Source: Hepsetus odoe (Eukaryota > Chordata > Actinopteri > Characiformes > Hepsetidae). From it: 64,000 nt of DNA. This document shows, piece by piece, positions 28,370 to 39,784 of this stretch. Below the pieces are notes generated by a model, which worked only from the letters and a program-made list of their open reading frames with translations, was not told the DNA's origin and ran no database searches. A program made the position numbers and the translations under genes. The stretch is taken from NCBI GenBank assembly GCA_017165825.1, contig CM029366.1, positions 25,687,566 to 25,751,565 of the forward strand, written 5' to 3'. Every line of letters starts with the position of its first letter. Positions within the stretch are counted from its first letter, which is position 1.

Positions 28370-28699
28370 ATGGCTGGTCCTGTTGGAGCTGGTGATGAGA
28401 GAGAGATGGAGGAGGGACAGGAGTTCACCAGTGAAGAAGAGTTGCTGCTGCACTTTGGTCGGTACAGTGAGGCCCGAGCCGCCCTGCCCTGGGACCAGCG
28501 CACTTTTAAGGAGAAGTTGATGCACCACCTCGATCGGATGTTTCTGGTTTTTCTTGCCATTTTCCTTGTGGTTGTGCTCTCAGAGGCCGCCATTAAGTTT
28601 TGGTATATCATCAGCTGGAGGAAAATTATGGAGTTTGTACTGGATTCTGTGTCTTACCTGTTCACCCCAGAGGAGGAGGAGGTGCTCCGTGAACTGTAA
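28370..28699 (+). CDS. Small single-pass membrane protein, SMIM40-like
   Basis: A single open exon of 110 codons (109 residues) starting at GAGATGG and ending GAACTGTAA, followed by AATAAA at 28846-28851. Residues 1-55 are acidic and charged; one hydrophobic helix spans about 57-79 (MFLVFLAIFLVVVLSEAA); then a short segment with Trp (ISWRKIMEF) and an acidic end EEEEVLREL. The pattern hydrophobic helix + SEAAIKFW + W.K + acidic EEE..EL resembles what I recall of human SMIM40, a 79-residue protein of unknown function. This frame has no stops and clear amphipathic structure, and it sits between two ribosomal genes on the same strand. The antisense frame at 28121-28528 is a shadow. Function unknown; SMIM40 identity is moderate confidence. 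Confidence 0.75.
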   Translation: MAGPVGAGDEREMEEGQEFTSEEELLLHFGRYSEARAALPWDQRTFKEKLMHHLDRMFLVFLAIFLVVVLSEAAIKFWYIISWRKIMEFVLDSVSYLFTPEEEEVLREL

Positions 28700-29552
28700 T
28701 AACTTTTGGCGGCTGTATAAGACCACTTTAGGATGGTCTAATTGATATCCTTCATTTATAACAGATGTTTCATGTTATGTCTTTGACATGTCTAGTTCAT
28801 GATCAAAGGGACTAATACACATTTTAGTTATTAGTGTTAGAAATGAATAAATATGTGCGACTACACTGTTGTTTATGTTTTGTCATTTTCATGTCTCTCT
28901 ACACACACACACACACTCAGTGGTGTGGGGCAGCTGTGGCCTAGTGTTTAGACACTAGCATCCAGTAACAGAAGGCCATGGGTTTGAATCCCAGACCAGT
29001 ATGTTGCCCTGAAGTACCCTTGAGCAAGGTACTGTCCCCATCGCTGCTCCCCGGGTGCATAGAGTGTATAGGTGGTTGCATTTAATTGTGGTTCAGTGTG
29101 TGCTGTGCTTCCCTGCGATAGGCTGGCGACCTGTCCAGGGTGTGTCCCCGTCCTTCGCCCTGTTTGAGCTGGGATGGACTCCAGTGACCCTAATTAGGAC
29201 AAGTGGCTTAGAAAATGACTGACTGACTGACTGTGCTGTGCTGTGTTTTAGCAATGACAAGTAGTCACTTTCACTTCACACACACAAAGTTAGTTTCATG
29301 TATACCAATTATTATTTTTTTTTTGTAGTTGACACATCTTATGAGCCGGTTTTTTAAAAAAGCCTTAGTTCCAGATTTGCATCTATGAGCTGTAAAATAA
29401 AAGTGTGTTTAATTTATTGGGAAGTATGTCTTTGCTGCCACCTAAAGAATCTGACCCACTGTCCAATCAAAATCTACAATTTTGACGCGCCACCTCGAAC
29501 AACCAATCAGAGTGCCGATCACTGCTACGTACAGTTTCTATTTCGCCTCGGT
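28700..29552. other. Space between the SMIM40-like gene and rplp2
   Basis: Contains the poly(A) signal AATAAA (28846-28851), a short (CA)n run, and a compound SINE (28926-29275). The last 100 bp is the rplp2 promoter, with CCAATCA boxes near 29463 and 29502. Confidence 0.6.
28926..29275 (+). mobile_element. SINE family B joined to a second repeat
   Basis: 28926-29100 is family B (GCAGCTGTGGCCTAGTGTTT, GGGTTTGAATCCCAGACCAG, TACCCTTGAGCAAGGTACTG). 29110-29235 is a different common fish repeat (CCCTGCGATAGGCTGGCGAC, then CTGGGATGGACTCCAGTGAC, ending in (GACT)n). The composite arose by insertion or by dimer formation. Confidence 0.75.
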
Positions 29553-29613
29553 CTTTCTCTCCTGTCCGGAAACTGCAGCGTGACCGACGTTTCGTGTCTT
29601 TCGTAGACTTAAA
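29553..29613 (+). promoter_or_regulatory. rplp2: rplp2 TOP start and noncoding exon 1
   Basis: CTTTCTCTCCTGTCC (from 29553) is a TOP-like start. The exon runs to a donor CTTAAA|GTAAGTT (29613/29614). About 165 bp further, in intron 1, CCATGGCGGAC resembles a YY1 site, often found just downstream of ribosomal protein gene starts. Confidence 0.7.
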
Positions 29614-30851
29614 GTAAGTTATTTTCGGAATGTTGCCCTTATTCGTTCACCGCTTGTACGGTTCATTTACTTTCATCACATTGTCCTGTTGTATATGCCA
29701 GTCTAAAGTTGTAGTTTGGCCATAAATATGATCAGTACGTGTTGATGTCTGTCCGCTCGCTGACAGCAGCGTGGTCGCCATGGCGGACTGCACTCCATTT
29801 TGTCGGACTGTCAGCTGAAAACCGAGTTTCAAACCGACCAAAATACAAATAAACGTGTTATATACGTATATTATATATAAACTCACAGGGTCGTCGAACT
29901 CTTTTCTGTGTGGTTCTGTGTAATTTTTACCAGGATGCATTACTATTAATAATAATAATAATAATAATAGTATTTTTTTGTTTTAAGTAATAACTCAAGA
30001 AACTTGTCATGATTTCATATTTTGTTGAGACTTTTAAATGTCATTTAGGTGCTTTCGACGAGATCCAAAATGACAGTTTAAAAGTGTAATTTAATAGCAT
30101 CGCTGTTGTCGAATGGTAATAATGAGCGTTACTGAATTTACTACAAAATAAAAGCACGATTAATTCATAGAATATTATTTCTGCCTTCACGATCCGGCAG
30201 AAGTGCAGATTCGCCAACTGAGGAGTGGAAATTTAAAAGTATATCATGTTCATCTGCATGTTGACTGAGCCAAAAATAAAAATAAGTTGTTAAAAACAAG
30301 TATACCTGCACGTTCTGTATTATTTCTTCCTAGTGATGGTTCTGTTTAATCAAGTCATTATCTCATATTTAATACAGTTCTGAAAGCAGCAATAGTTCCA
30401 CCCCAGATTTAACATGTTGCTGATAAAGGCTCCTGAAAGACACTGATTACTTGATGTGCTGAAAGGGTGCTCAAGTGTGAGGACTTCAGGAATAAGAAGT
30501 AAAAATCAAACACGTGAACAAAATGGGTCAGATTTTAAAAAATGAACTGCATTAGAAAATGAAATCTTTGTTTGCATTGAAAACATTTTCATCTGTGAAA
30601 AACTTGGTTCATCCTGAAGGTTTCTATTAAATGTTATTTTACATATTGTATAATGTAATCTTGGGCCAAGTGTTTCAGTCTGTCTTCATGGAGGACTGAG
30701 GTTTTTTTTTTTTTTTTTGTTATTGGGTCTTAATTTTTTTTTTTGAAGTAGAGTAAATAATCTTTTTAGCATTTTTATTTTGTAACAGTCAGACACCAGT
30801 AATATTTGCTGTAATGGTCCAGCTGGTAATAATCTCAAAATTTTCTTCCAG
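29614..30851. other. rplp2 intron 1
   Basis: About 1.2 kb, GC-richer in its first 200 bp (with the YY1-like site), then AT-rich with T-runs near 30702-30740. No nested gene supported. Confidence 0.6.
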
Positions 30852-30852
30852 A

Positions 30853-31848
30853 ATGCGTTACGTGGCCGCTTACCTTTTGGCTGTGCTGGGTGGAAATACC
30901 AGCCCCTCTGCCAAGGATATAAAGAATATCCTGGGGAGTGTGGGAATCGAGGCCGATGATGAACGTCTAAATAAGGTATCTTGTTATTAAAATGTCTAAA
31001 CACTACAAATTCAGTCATTGTAGTTCACCCAGAAAGTGTTAGCAATCTTGATCCAACTAAATGGATTTGCAAACAGATCATCGTTTTGTTTTTAATGCTG
31101 GTGAATAAATAAAACCTTTACTCCAATCTGTAGGTCATCAGTGAGCTGAATGGTAAAGACATCAATGAAGTCATGAATGCCGGTATGTTTACTTTTAGCT
31201 TTGCTCTTTTGGTTACTGTATCTTATTTAATGAGTTTAAAGTTAAGTTTTTATTTATTTTTTTTGTTTGAGTTTTTTTGCTGTGGGCACATTAGTTATAA
31301 CATCATTTTTCTGTAGGCCTCTCTAAGTTAGCCTCCGTGCCAGCGGGTGGAGCTGTGGCAATCTCTGCCGCCGCTCCTGGTGGCGGAGCTCCAGCAGCCG
31401 GGGAAGCACCAGCAGGTAAGGCAGATGACACATGCGCACTTTCACCACAGATTTTAGATGTAGAGATTGGTGTGGTTTTACTAAGTGGACTCCATGTCCT
31501 TTCTGAAAGACCATGGGTCTTCAGTTGACCTTGCAAAATATGAATGAAAAAATATGCATGAAGAAAATTTAAACTTAACTCCTTGCTATTATCTGAAAAG
31601 TCATCGTAGTCCCCCCACATTTCTTGAGTTTTGTGATGTAATAAAAAGGGTTGATAATTCTAATAAATTTATGTAGCACCTAGATCCATTATATGATATT
31701 TTATTTGAGGGGGGGGCTTCTTAATATGCTTATGTGATAACTTTTTTTTTTTTTTTAATATAAACTTTTAGCGGAAGAGAAAAAGGAAGAAAAGAAAGAA
31801 GAATCTGAAGAGTCTGATGAAGACATGGGCTTTGGCCTCTTTGATTAA
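30853..31848 (+). CDS. rplp2: 60S acidic ribosomal protein P2 (RPLP2)
   Basis: Four coding exons: 30853-30975, 31134-31182, 31317-31415, 31772-31848; 348 bp, 115 residues, equal to human P2. The start MRYVAAYLLAVLGG, the Ala/Gly-rich hinge (about 75-90), the EEKKEEKKEE stretch and the universal tail SDEDMGFGLFD are all present. P2 pairs with P1 on the P0 stalk and recruits translation factors; the tail is also the target of ribosome-inactivating toxins and of anti-P antibodies. The acceptor TTCTTCCAG lies one base before the ATG, so the leader is in the separate exon at 29553-29613. Intact introns exclude a retrocopy. AATAAA at 31865-31870. Confidence 0.97.
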
Positions 31849-32284
31849 TCTTTCTTTTCACAACAATAAAAATGGAAATACTTTGAAAGTTATGTCTTCT
31901 GTTTTTCATTCTTAAGGCCTTTTGGTGATTTAGCAGGCAGGACAAATGATGATGCGTCCTCATGATGCAGCACTGTACCACTTCCGGTGTTGAGTTTTTG
32001 TGTAACCTGAACTGTGAACAGAGGGACACAGTGTTTCAATGCAAAATAGTCTATTGTTACTTGAATTTCTGTGGAGTGTTAGTGATGGTAACCAAGGGTC
32101 ATATCTGCTGTACAAACAGCCATTTCATTTACTATGCAAAATGATGAGTGAACCTGCACGTCCTCTGAGGTTTTTATTTGCAATGCTGGCAATGTAGTCT
32201 GAAACTATTTTTAAACCTTTTAGCCTCCTGCATGTACCACATGATCATAAACGGGTTAAGAAAACCCTATCATGAAACAGTCTT

Positions 32285-32550
32285 TGGCATCAAGCAACAA
32301 TCCATCCATTATCTGCCGCTTGTCCCAAACGGGGTCGCGGGGGAGTGCCGGTGTCCAACCCAGCGCACACAGGGCGAGGACGGGGGATGCACCCTGGACA
32401 GGTCGCCAGCCCATCGCAGGGAGGAGCAGGACGGGGATGGCACCTTGCTCAAGGGTACCTCAGGGCAACCTATTGGGAAGGGGTTTGAACCCCCGATCCT
32501 CCGATCATAAGGCCAACGCCCTAACCACTAGGCCACCGCTGCCCCCAAGC
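32285..32550 (-). mobile_element. SINE family B with a second repeat joined
   Basis: 32425-32550 read on minus is a well-preserved family B head (GGGGGCAGCGGTGGCCTAGT). 32296-32420 is the other common repeat (CCATTATCTGCCGCTTGTCC; CACCCTGGACAGGTCGCCAG), the same pair of sequences as at 28926-29275 but reversed. Confidence 0.8.
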
Positions 32551-33844
32551 AACAATCAGTTCATTTATTTTATTTTTTACAATCACTTGTTTCTAGACTG
32601 TAGAAGTAATATTCCTGATGCTGTCACAAATTTACTGAAGCATGAGGGCCTATATTACTGAAAAATGACATCTGGTCTGTGAAAGGGCTTCTCATTTTTT
32701 TCTCTTGTACTGTAGCTCTGTTCCTGTCTGTAGCTTAGTTGCTCTGCTCCCAAGATGCTTTATGCAACTAATGAATGTAAACAAGATGTGGGTGTGTTCG
32801 TGCATAACAACAGGCAGGGCAGTGTCAGAGAAGGGACCAGGATTAGGAGTTACTGATCTATGAGAGAATGCTTAGGGGGAAATATTTTTTTTTAAATTTG
32901 AAGATGTAAACAAGAACATTTAAAATGGTTTATATGGCAGGACCTCAACCTGGAAAAAACAGATTAACAGTGGAAAAAAAAACAGACCTGTTCGTACTTC
33001 TTAAGACCATTACTTCACAAAATTGTGATAAACATGCTGCCTGATGCCTGGAAACCAATATTGTCATATGTCTGGGTTAAGGATATGACCTGAAACACAT
33101 TCTAAAAAGCCAAACGTGGGGTGGGAATTTATTTATTTTTTTTAATTATTGGTCACTGTTTTGCCTTATTCCAAACCACTAGGCCATCACTGACCTACAT
33201 GTTTAAGATGATGAAACTAGAGAATCTCTGGTTTCTTTTATCACCATTGTTGCTTGGTTACTAGATTTCACAACCACTCTGTAGGGCTGTTTACGTCTTA
33301 GGGGCGGAGTCATGTAGAAATTGTATGTGTGTATTCCACTGATTTATCACAAGAGTGAAGGGATAGTAAATGACCTCAGTATAGTCCTGAACACTAAAAA
33401 TGTCCGGTTTAAAAGACTTTGGATTTGATCATTTTTAAGTAGAAGGTTTTCATTCGTCTAAAGGCTTCATGCATTATGGTACACTTTGCCTGAATTGAAG
33501 GCACTGATACCTCATTTTTTGCTGATGTTTAAAAGCCTAGATCGTAACTAGATTAGTGAATAGCACTTAGATATTTAGAGCTCTCAATCTGCTTAAAGAG
33601 TAAGGGGCATCTGTGTTATAGCCCCTGTTGACATGCTGAGATGTGCATAAGTCTAGTGAAAGAGTAACCTGAAGCTCAACTTCGGGTCGGGACTCCATCC
33701 ATCCATCCATCCATCCATTTTCTGCCGCATTTTCGGGACTCAATAGTGTAAAATGGACCAGCACCCCCCCCAATCTTCAGACAATAAACCTGAAGCACAA
33801 ACACATGTATTTGTTAATAATCCCTCCTCTGTTAACAATTCACT

Positions 33845-34092
33845 TTATCTTGAAAGTGACTTCTTGTCATTGTGACTACAGAGCACAGCACATAGTAAAC
33901 CACAACAAAATTACACCTCTGCATTTTACCCACACACACTCACACACGTGCAGCAGGGGGCAGCTATTGAAAGCACCCAGGGAGCAGTGATGGGGATGGT
34001 ACCTTGCTCAAGGGTACCTCAGGGCAACCTACTGGTCTGGGATTTAAACCCATGGGTCGAGTCCCTAAACACTAGGCCACTGCTGCCTCTTG
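33845..34092 (-). mobile_element. SINE family B copy
   Basis: Contains AAATTACACCTCTGCATTTT, GGGGGCAGCTATTGAAAGCA, CTTGCTCAAGGGTACCTCAG and ACACTAGGCCACTGCTGCC. Confidence 0.85.
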
Positions 34093-35068
34093 GCCTTTAC
34101 TCCTGGAGTAAGCAAGTGTGTGGAAGAACCATCCTGTATGTGTTTAGCCTGTAGCATAAGCCTGTTTAATTTTCTTGGGTGTCTGTTTTGTACTATTTGC
34201 CATGGAATGAATTGCATTATTCACAGAAAACAAATTTACAAAAGCAACACAGTCGGCACAGGGTAGGTTGAAAGGGTCTTCCTTTACCTTAAAGTCATTG
34301 AAGTGCATGGAAGTGAAAGTGACTATTTGTCATTGTGAGCATCATTGCAAAGTACTTGGTGAACATTTGCATAATTTGTAGACTGCAGAGGAAATGCTAA
34401 ACTCAGTGATTGAACTCAGTTCAAAACTTGTTTTTGCAGCTTAGTTTGTACTTGTGGACTAACCGTGGAGTAGGGTTTGATGCAGTTAGGCCAGTCACAG
34501 ACAGCGGGATCATTTGAGGCTTGTTACAGACATTAAAATGGTATATTCTTTACTTGAGATGTTATTTAAAATGAAGCTTCGCTCAGTGTTATTATTAGTT
34601 TTTTGTCCTAGTATATAAAAAAAGTTATAGTATACCCAAATAAACTCCAGTCTTTACCTTCAGACTAAAACATTTATGTATGATTCTGCACACAAAACAC
34701 AAATGGCTCCCTCTTGTGGAGATTGCTGAGACTGCTGAACATGTCTTTATAATAATAACTCTAAGACACTGACTATGTTTCATATTGCAAACCAATAAAA
34801 GGCTGATTCATAGAAAATGTGAATTCTAAGGGATTAATATTCAAATAGAAACACTGATTTTTAGTACATTTCGAATATTTGAAATTGCTTCTAAAATTTT
34901 CGGTGTTGCTGTGTAACCTGGTAGGACAATACAGGATTTGGATTTGGACTTTCCATAACATCTTGCCCTGTTGCCTGATATCTAACTTGTTTTTGGCCTA
35001 CAGTTTGTTTTCCACTGTGATTAGAGTTTAAAGATAAATGCTCCATTTTTACTATTGTTTTCATCATA

Positions 35069-35143
35069 CTTTACGCAATACTAAATGTGACAAATATGAT
35101 CAGTATGATGAATCATATTTGTCACATTTAGTATTGCGTAAAG
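35069..35143. repeat. Perfect 32-bp inverted repeat (hairpin)
   Basis: Arms 35069-35100 and 35112-35143 are exact reverse complements (left arm begins CTTTACGCAATACTAAATGT) around an 11-bp spacer. Not part of a recognised transposon end. Confidence 0.95.
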
Positions 35144-35669
35144 GAAGTATTACACCAATTACCACATTACATTGCCACAGATGTAATGTCCAGGAAGCAA
35201 CAGTGCATTATGAACATGTTCCTGCTGTACATGGTAAATTCTTCAAAAGTCTTTGACATAAAAGTTTTGACAGATATGAGACGAGCTGTGGACTAGTTTA
35301 GGTTCGGAAAAACGGCTTGCCAAACAGGCAAATCCTGTTCTCAAGAGTTTCCCTCTACACTGCTGAGTAGAAAGCATTAAAACAGTAAACATTTGTTTAA
35401 GGAGACAGTGTCTGGCTGCTCTCTCTCAAAGAAGAACTAGACTAATCTGAAACAAATGCGGGGGGGGTATTATCATCACTCCTCAGACGTTATCTTTGCA
35501 TATAACAGGTTTTTGCTTTTGCTTATGCAGTTTGTCTTCTGTTTGCTCCCTGCTGCCACAGTGCCATTCAGCCTCCACTTTGAAGGAACCCTGACAGTCC
35601 TGCAAGCAGCCTGATGTTTCTACTCACGACAGTGCTCTGTCCTACATTAAGAGTTCCAGACCCGCATCT

Positions 35670-35830
35670 TTTGCCTTGTGAACACACCACAGCACCCAGT
35701 GCACCACAACAAAATATTTTCTCAGAGTACAGCAGGGTTAGCCACACATCTTGTGCCCCGGGGAGCAGTGTTGGGGATAAGGGTACCTCTAGGTAGCCTA
35801 CTGGTCCAAGATAAATTGACAGTCCCTAAC
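35670..35830 (-). mobile_element. SINE family B copy, strongly degraded
   Basis: Traces only: CACCACAACAAAAT, CCCGGGGAGCAGTGTTGGGG, AAGGGTACCTCTAGGTAGCC, TACTGGTCC. Confidence 0.6.
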
Positions 35831-36028
35831 TGCAATTAGAAGTTGGTTACCATTCTCAAGCAAACATGAGGCAACGCCTTTCTTAAACTGAGCTCTAAGA
35901 AGGTCAAATTCCTAGAAACAAAGTGTGTTGATGACTGTGTTAATTATGTAAAAATCTTGCCTCACCCATGTTACCTGAGTGTGTTACCTAATGCCTAATA
36001 TCCAACAACTATTGTAGTCCTGTTTGTG

Positions 36029-36270
36029 AGCAGCGGTGGCCTAGTGGTTAGGGAGCCACAGGATCAGAAGATTGTGGGTTCAAACTCCTTACCAGTACCT
36101 GAAGTACCCTTGAGCAAGGTACCGTCCCCATCACTGCAATGGGTGCTTACATAGCTGCCCCCTGCTGCACGGTGTGTTTTCGCGTGGGTTAAATGCAGAG
36201 GTCCAATTTCATTGTGGTTCGCTGTGTGTACTCACAATGACAAGAATAGTCACTTTCACGTTTTCACTTC
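36029..36270 (+). mobile_element. SINE family B copy, near complete
   Basis: Head GAGCAGCGGTGGCCTAGTGG, TACCCTTGAGCAAGGTACCG, CATAGCTGCCCCCTGCTGCA, GGTCCAATTTCATTGTGGTT and a GTCACTTTCACG tail, all in plus orientation. Confidence 0.85.
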
Positions 36271-36631
36271 ACTATGGCTGGATATTGACCTTAGTGTAAA
36301 GATAAGGTCTGTTTTTGGGAGGTTTTGCAGTTATTATTATTAAAAATGACATTACAAGGATTTGATATGAGAAACATTTATGATTTCAAGTGTGATTGAT
36401 ACCAGAAACATTTATGATAAATATTTATATAAAAATAATTACATTATGCGTATGCCTGCATACACATTTATAGCATTTATCAAGTGTGCAAAGCTTCCAT
36501 GACAGGTTAAATGTAATATAACCATATTGCTCATGATGACAAAAGTGGCTTTATGTTATGGCTCATAGATTAGTATGTTTCCTAACATTGTAGGCATTAA
36601 ACACTTCTGCCATATTATTAGTGTAGTATGT

Positions 36632-36870
36632 AATTGTACACAAACGTTTGCACATACCTGGTCAAATTGCTTGCTTTGCCAGAAATCGTGCAGTTTCACA
36701 TGTTGGGATTTTTCCAAAATTTCAGTTTAAGCATATAATCATTAATTGCTTCCCTTACAGTTAAGAAGTGTGTTCTCTATCGAGGTTGTGTATAAATTTA
36801 AACACAAATCGACAAAACAAAGGAACATGACCAGGGAGTCCCAAACTTTTGCATACGAATGTATATGGCC
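36632..36870. mobile_element. MITE-like element
   Basis: Left end GTACACAAACGTTTGCACAT and the reverse complement of the right end (GTATGCAAAAGTTTGGGACT) pair imperfectly over about 30 bp, including CCTGGTC on both sides. No transposase frame between them. Confidence 0.5.
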
Positions 36871-37441
36871 TCCAAAACAATTCAGCTTTGTGGCTTTCTC
36901 ACAGTCTTCAATTACGTCAAAGATTTTAAGAGGTCAGAGTTCAGGATGTTTTGCCATCAGCCCCACCAGGTTCTTAGGTGATAAACTACCACTTCACGTC
37001 ACTTCTTAGTTTTACGAACCTCTTGAAAAAGTAGAAGAAAAAAGAACGATTGCCAAGCCCGTAAATAGTAAGGAACCATATGTGAGCCCATACTTGGTTT
37101 CCATTACAAAAGAACCCATAGCAGTAACGTTCTTCCAAAGAACCGAATAACACATCTACACTACCACAAAAGTGGAACTAAGCTGGAGTGTCACTAAGTG
37201 CTACATCTTGCATTAGTGGAGTGCTACCCTCAAAGTTACATCTTCAGGAATGTAACTCTAGCAAATTAAATTGCTATTATATATTTTCAGGGTGAACTGT
37301 TTTTATACACTCTGTCATCACTTTGAGTTTTTAAAAAGTTAAAGTGGGTGACAATCTGATGGAAGAAGAAAACCTATTGGATTTGCATGACGTGCTTTGG
37401 AGAACTTCTCTGACTCATCAGGCTCCATCTATATCAGGACT

Positions 37442-39784
37442 CTATTCTGATGTCTTCTGGTCCTCTGATGTTATGTTGCTGATGTGAGGATGACTCTTGC
37501 TTGAATGGGTGAACCGATCCTTCAGGTATTGGTTCCCAAAGCCAAGGATGTGTCCTGGGGCATGGCGAGAAAGACCTGCCACTCTGGCTGTGAAGTCCAG
37601 TGTGAAGGCAAACTTCACCAGCTCTGGAGCTGCCACAGGAGTATGATTTTTCTGCTGGGGGAGCTCACACTGTACATACTGGTCTGCTAACTTCTGGAAG
37701 GATCCATAAGAAAGCATGCTGAAGTAGGAGTTAATAGTGGGATTCTCCTTCAGCTGTGGGGGAAAAGTGGGTAAAACTTAGTGCATCTTACTTCTTACGT
37801 CTTCAGTTGGACCATTTCTGAGCAGTAAATTTTCAAGTCCTGTGTAAAGTCCCTGTTCAAAGTTGATTAATAAACATTACCTTGGAATCAATGACGTCCC
37901 CTTGTTGCATAATCAGGTCAATGATCCTCTCCACAGCTTCCTCTTGGGATACTGACAAGGCAAAGAATATATTCTGAATATTACATATTCAGATCTTTTC
38001 TAACAGTATTTCCACTGTTTTAATTTAATGCTTTAAAAATCTATAGAATTTTATCTTGGTAAATAAACAGAACTCACTGGATAAGCCATTTATATCCGTT
38101 GGTTGATTTGCGCCAGGGAAAGTTCTGTTGTCCTCTAGTGGACTGTTTTTCACTTCGTGTACAATCTTCTCCAGCTCTTCTGACATTTTCTCATAATAAG
38201 AGCTAGTGGGCTCTACCTCCTCAATTGCTGCAAAAAATAAATTAAGCATTATCATCAGCTTCCATTTAAGTTAACACATTAATGGTCATTTACTGCAGTG
38301 ATTTAAAAAAAAAATAAAAACAACCAATGTTTTTCTGATAAAGTTTCTGATGATGTGATGAAAAAACCTTGGTTGACCATTCCATTTTGTTTTATATACA
38401 CAAACTAGGATCCTTCATATGATACTTCTACTGGGGGTCTACCTTTCTGGCCTGCAGCTTAGTTTATGGAATGTTTTAGTCTGGACTACTTTCTGAATAA
38501 GGCATAGTTACTGGAGTCACTTGACTTGGTAGAGTTAGTTTGATGAGCCTTGCAGTTTTAAACTGAAGAAGCAAGTTTGAGACTCACACATGTTGGCCAC
38601 TGAACTGCATTTGGGTAAGAGGTATGAAATTTATCTACAAATGGCCAACATGGATAATATTGCTTACATATGCTCTAAACAAACCATAAACAATATTAAT
38701 TATATTTTGCCTCCTAAATCTCACACTATTGCTTATAACACAGACCTTTTTGACTTCAGAAGTCTGAACTTTGGCTATGGCAGCAGCAATAAACTGAAAC
38801 TCATGAGTTGTAAATGTTGTAGAAAAGGAACAATTGTGCAGATAACTAGACATGTTTTAAACCTTTATGAATGTAATTATTCAGTCACTTTTTACCTAGA
38901 TACCTACATTTCACTATAAGGTCCTGGGTGTCAGTAGGAAGGTCCAGTGTACATGGTCTCCTAGGGTTTTTTTCTATTCCCATGTCCTTGCTTTGTCTCT
39001 TTATTGACAACTTCTTCAGAGAGTGCCTTCTATTAGGTGATTTGTGACGAAGGATGACAGCATTACTGCCGGAAAGAACATCAGGAAAAGGCAGACAGGA
39101 GGTTGACTGAATTGAAGGAGATAGATGAGAGATTGTTTCTTCGGTTCTTACATGCGCATCTTCTTGTTCTTCCTGCTTGTCACTATTTCCCCTGGAGAAC
39201 CACCCCAGGACACTTTTCCATATCGAAGATTTCTTCTTCTTTTTGCTCTCTTTGGGCTTCTTTGCTTCAGTTGAGCTTTCTAATTGGTCATTTGATGGGG
39301 GCTCTGCAATTTCATCATGCCTAATGTTTCCTGCTGCCTCTTCACAGGATTTCTTTAATTGTTTACTTCCCCGCTTCTCTTTATCGAAATGTAAAAACCC
39401 CTTCTTGGGCTTGCCATCAGATCCGAAAGGGCCTCTTTTCTTCCACAGTTTGGATTTGTTCTCATGGTCTTTTTGTGTTGCTTGGGGCTTCCTCCCAGTT
39501 TCTGCCTCAGAGAAAGTGTTGTCTACACTGAGGTAGTCCTCTGAGTGTAAAGCATTAAGGGAGGTGTCACTGGAATGTTTGCGGTCCCTTTTATTTTGTT
39601 CAGCAAGGTTTACCCACTTGCGTGTCCGTTGCTCTCGCCGTCGAGGAAGCTTTGCCCCATCGTTGAGGCTCAGGCTTCTTTTCACATAAGTCTCCAACAG
39701 CCGCTTGGTTTCCTTCTCCCCCACTAAAAGCACCTGGGGACTGGGTTGAGCAGTCTGCTCACTCAGAGACATTGTAGAAACCAT
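37442..39784 (-). CDS. bcl2l14: BCL2L14 (Bcl-G)-like protein of the Bcl-2 family
   Basis: Four coding exons on minus: 38896-39784, 38078-38227, 37881-37951, 37442-37753; 474 codons, 473 residues (human BCL2L14 is 327). The ATG at 39784 lies 8 nt after an acceptor (CCTTCTAG), so a noncoding exon lies upstream. The first 296 residues are basic and low-complexity, with KKKKKSSIWKSVLGWF resembling the human KKKSSWKAFFG segment. Near 311-326 is MSEELEKIVHEVKNSP at the BH3-like position. Then EEAVERIIDLIMQQGDVIDSK (350-370), LSYGSFQKLADQ and LGFGNQYLKDRF (440-451) follow the Bcl-G C-terminal domain. The expected BH2 end (Trp-Ile...Gly-Gly-Trp) is absent; the protein instead ends in a polar tail to TSE. 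The exon 1 donor is a choice: CTAG|GTAAAA keeps frame, while an upstream TGTAG|GTATCT does not. Family role: weakly pro-apoptotic or regulatory; here untested. Confidence 0.75.

Larger units (their letters stand above)
31849..37441. other. Space between rplp2 and the BCL2L14-like gene
   Basis: 5.6 kb without a supported coding gene. It contains SINE family B copies at 32285, 33845, 35670 and 36029, a 32-bp perfect hairpin at 35069-35143, a MITE-like element at 36632-36870, a (CATC)n run at 33696-33717, and AT-rich unique DNA. The final part (37020-37441) should include the 3' UTR of the BCL2L14-like gene. Confidence 0.55.

Noticed and set aside
28121..28611. Minus-strand frames over the SMIM40-like gene
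   Set aside because: Antisense shadows: the plus frame has a coherent membrane helix and poly(A) signal; the minus frames show no recognised domain.
31416..31771. snoRNA in an rplp2 intron (human RPLP2 hosts one)
   Set aside because: Weak stems (ACCACA/TGTGGT; CCATG/CATGG) are present but no convincing H and ACA boxes or C/D boxes were seen.
36030..36110. tRNA gene (A and B box-like sequences)
   Set aside because: Part of a dispersed SINE; no complete cloverleaf, and the same head occurs many times.
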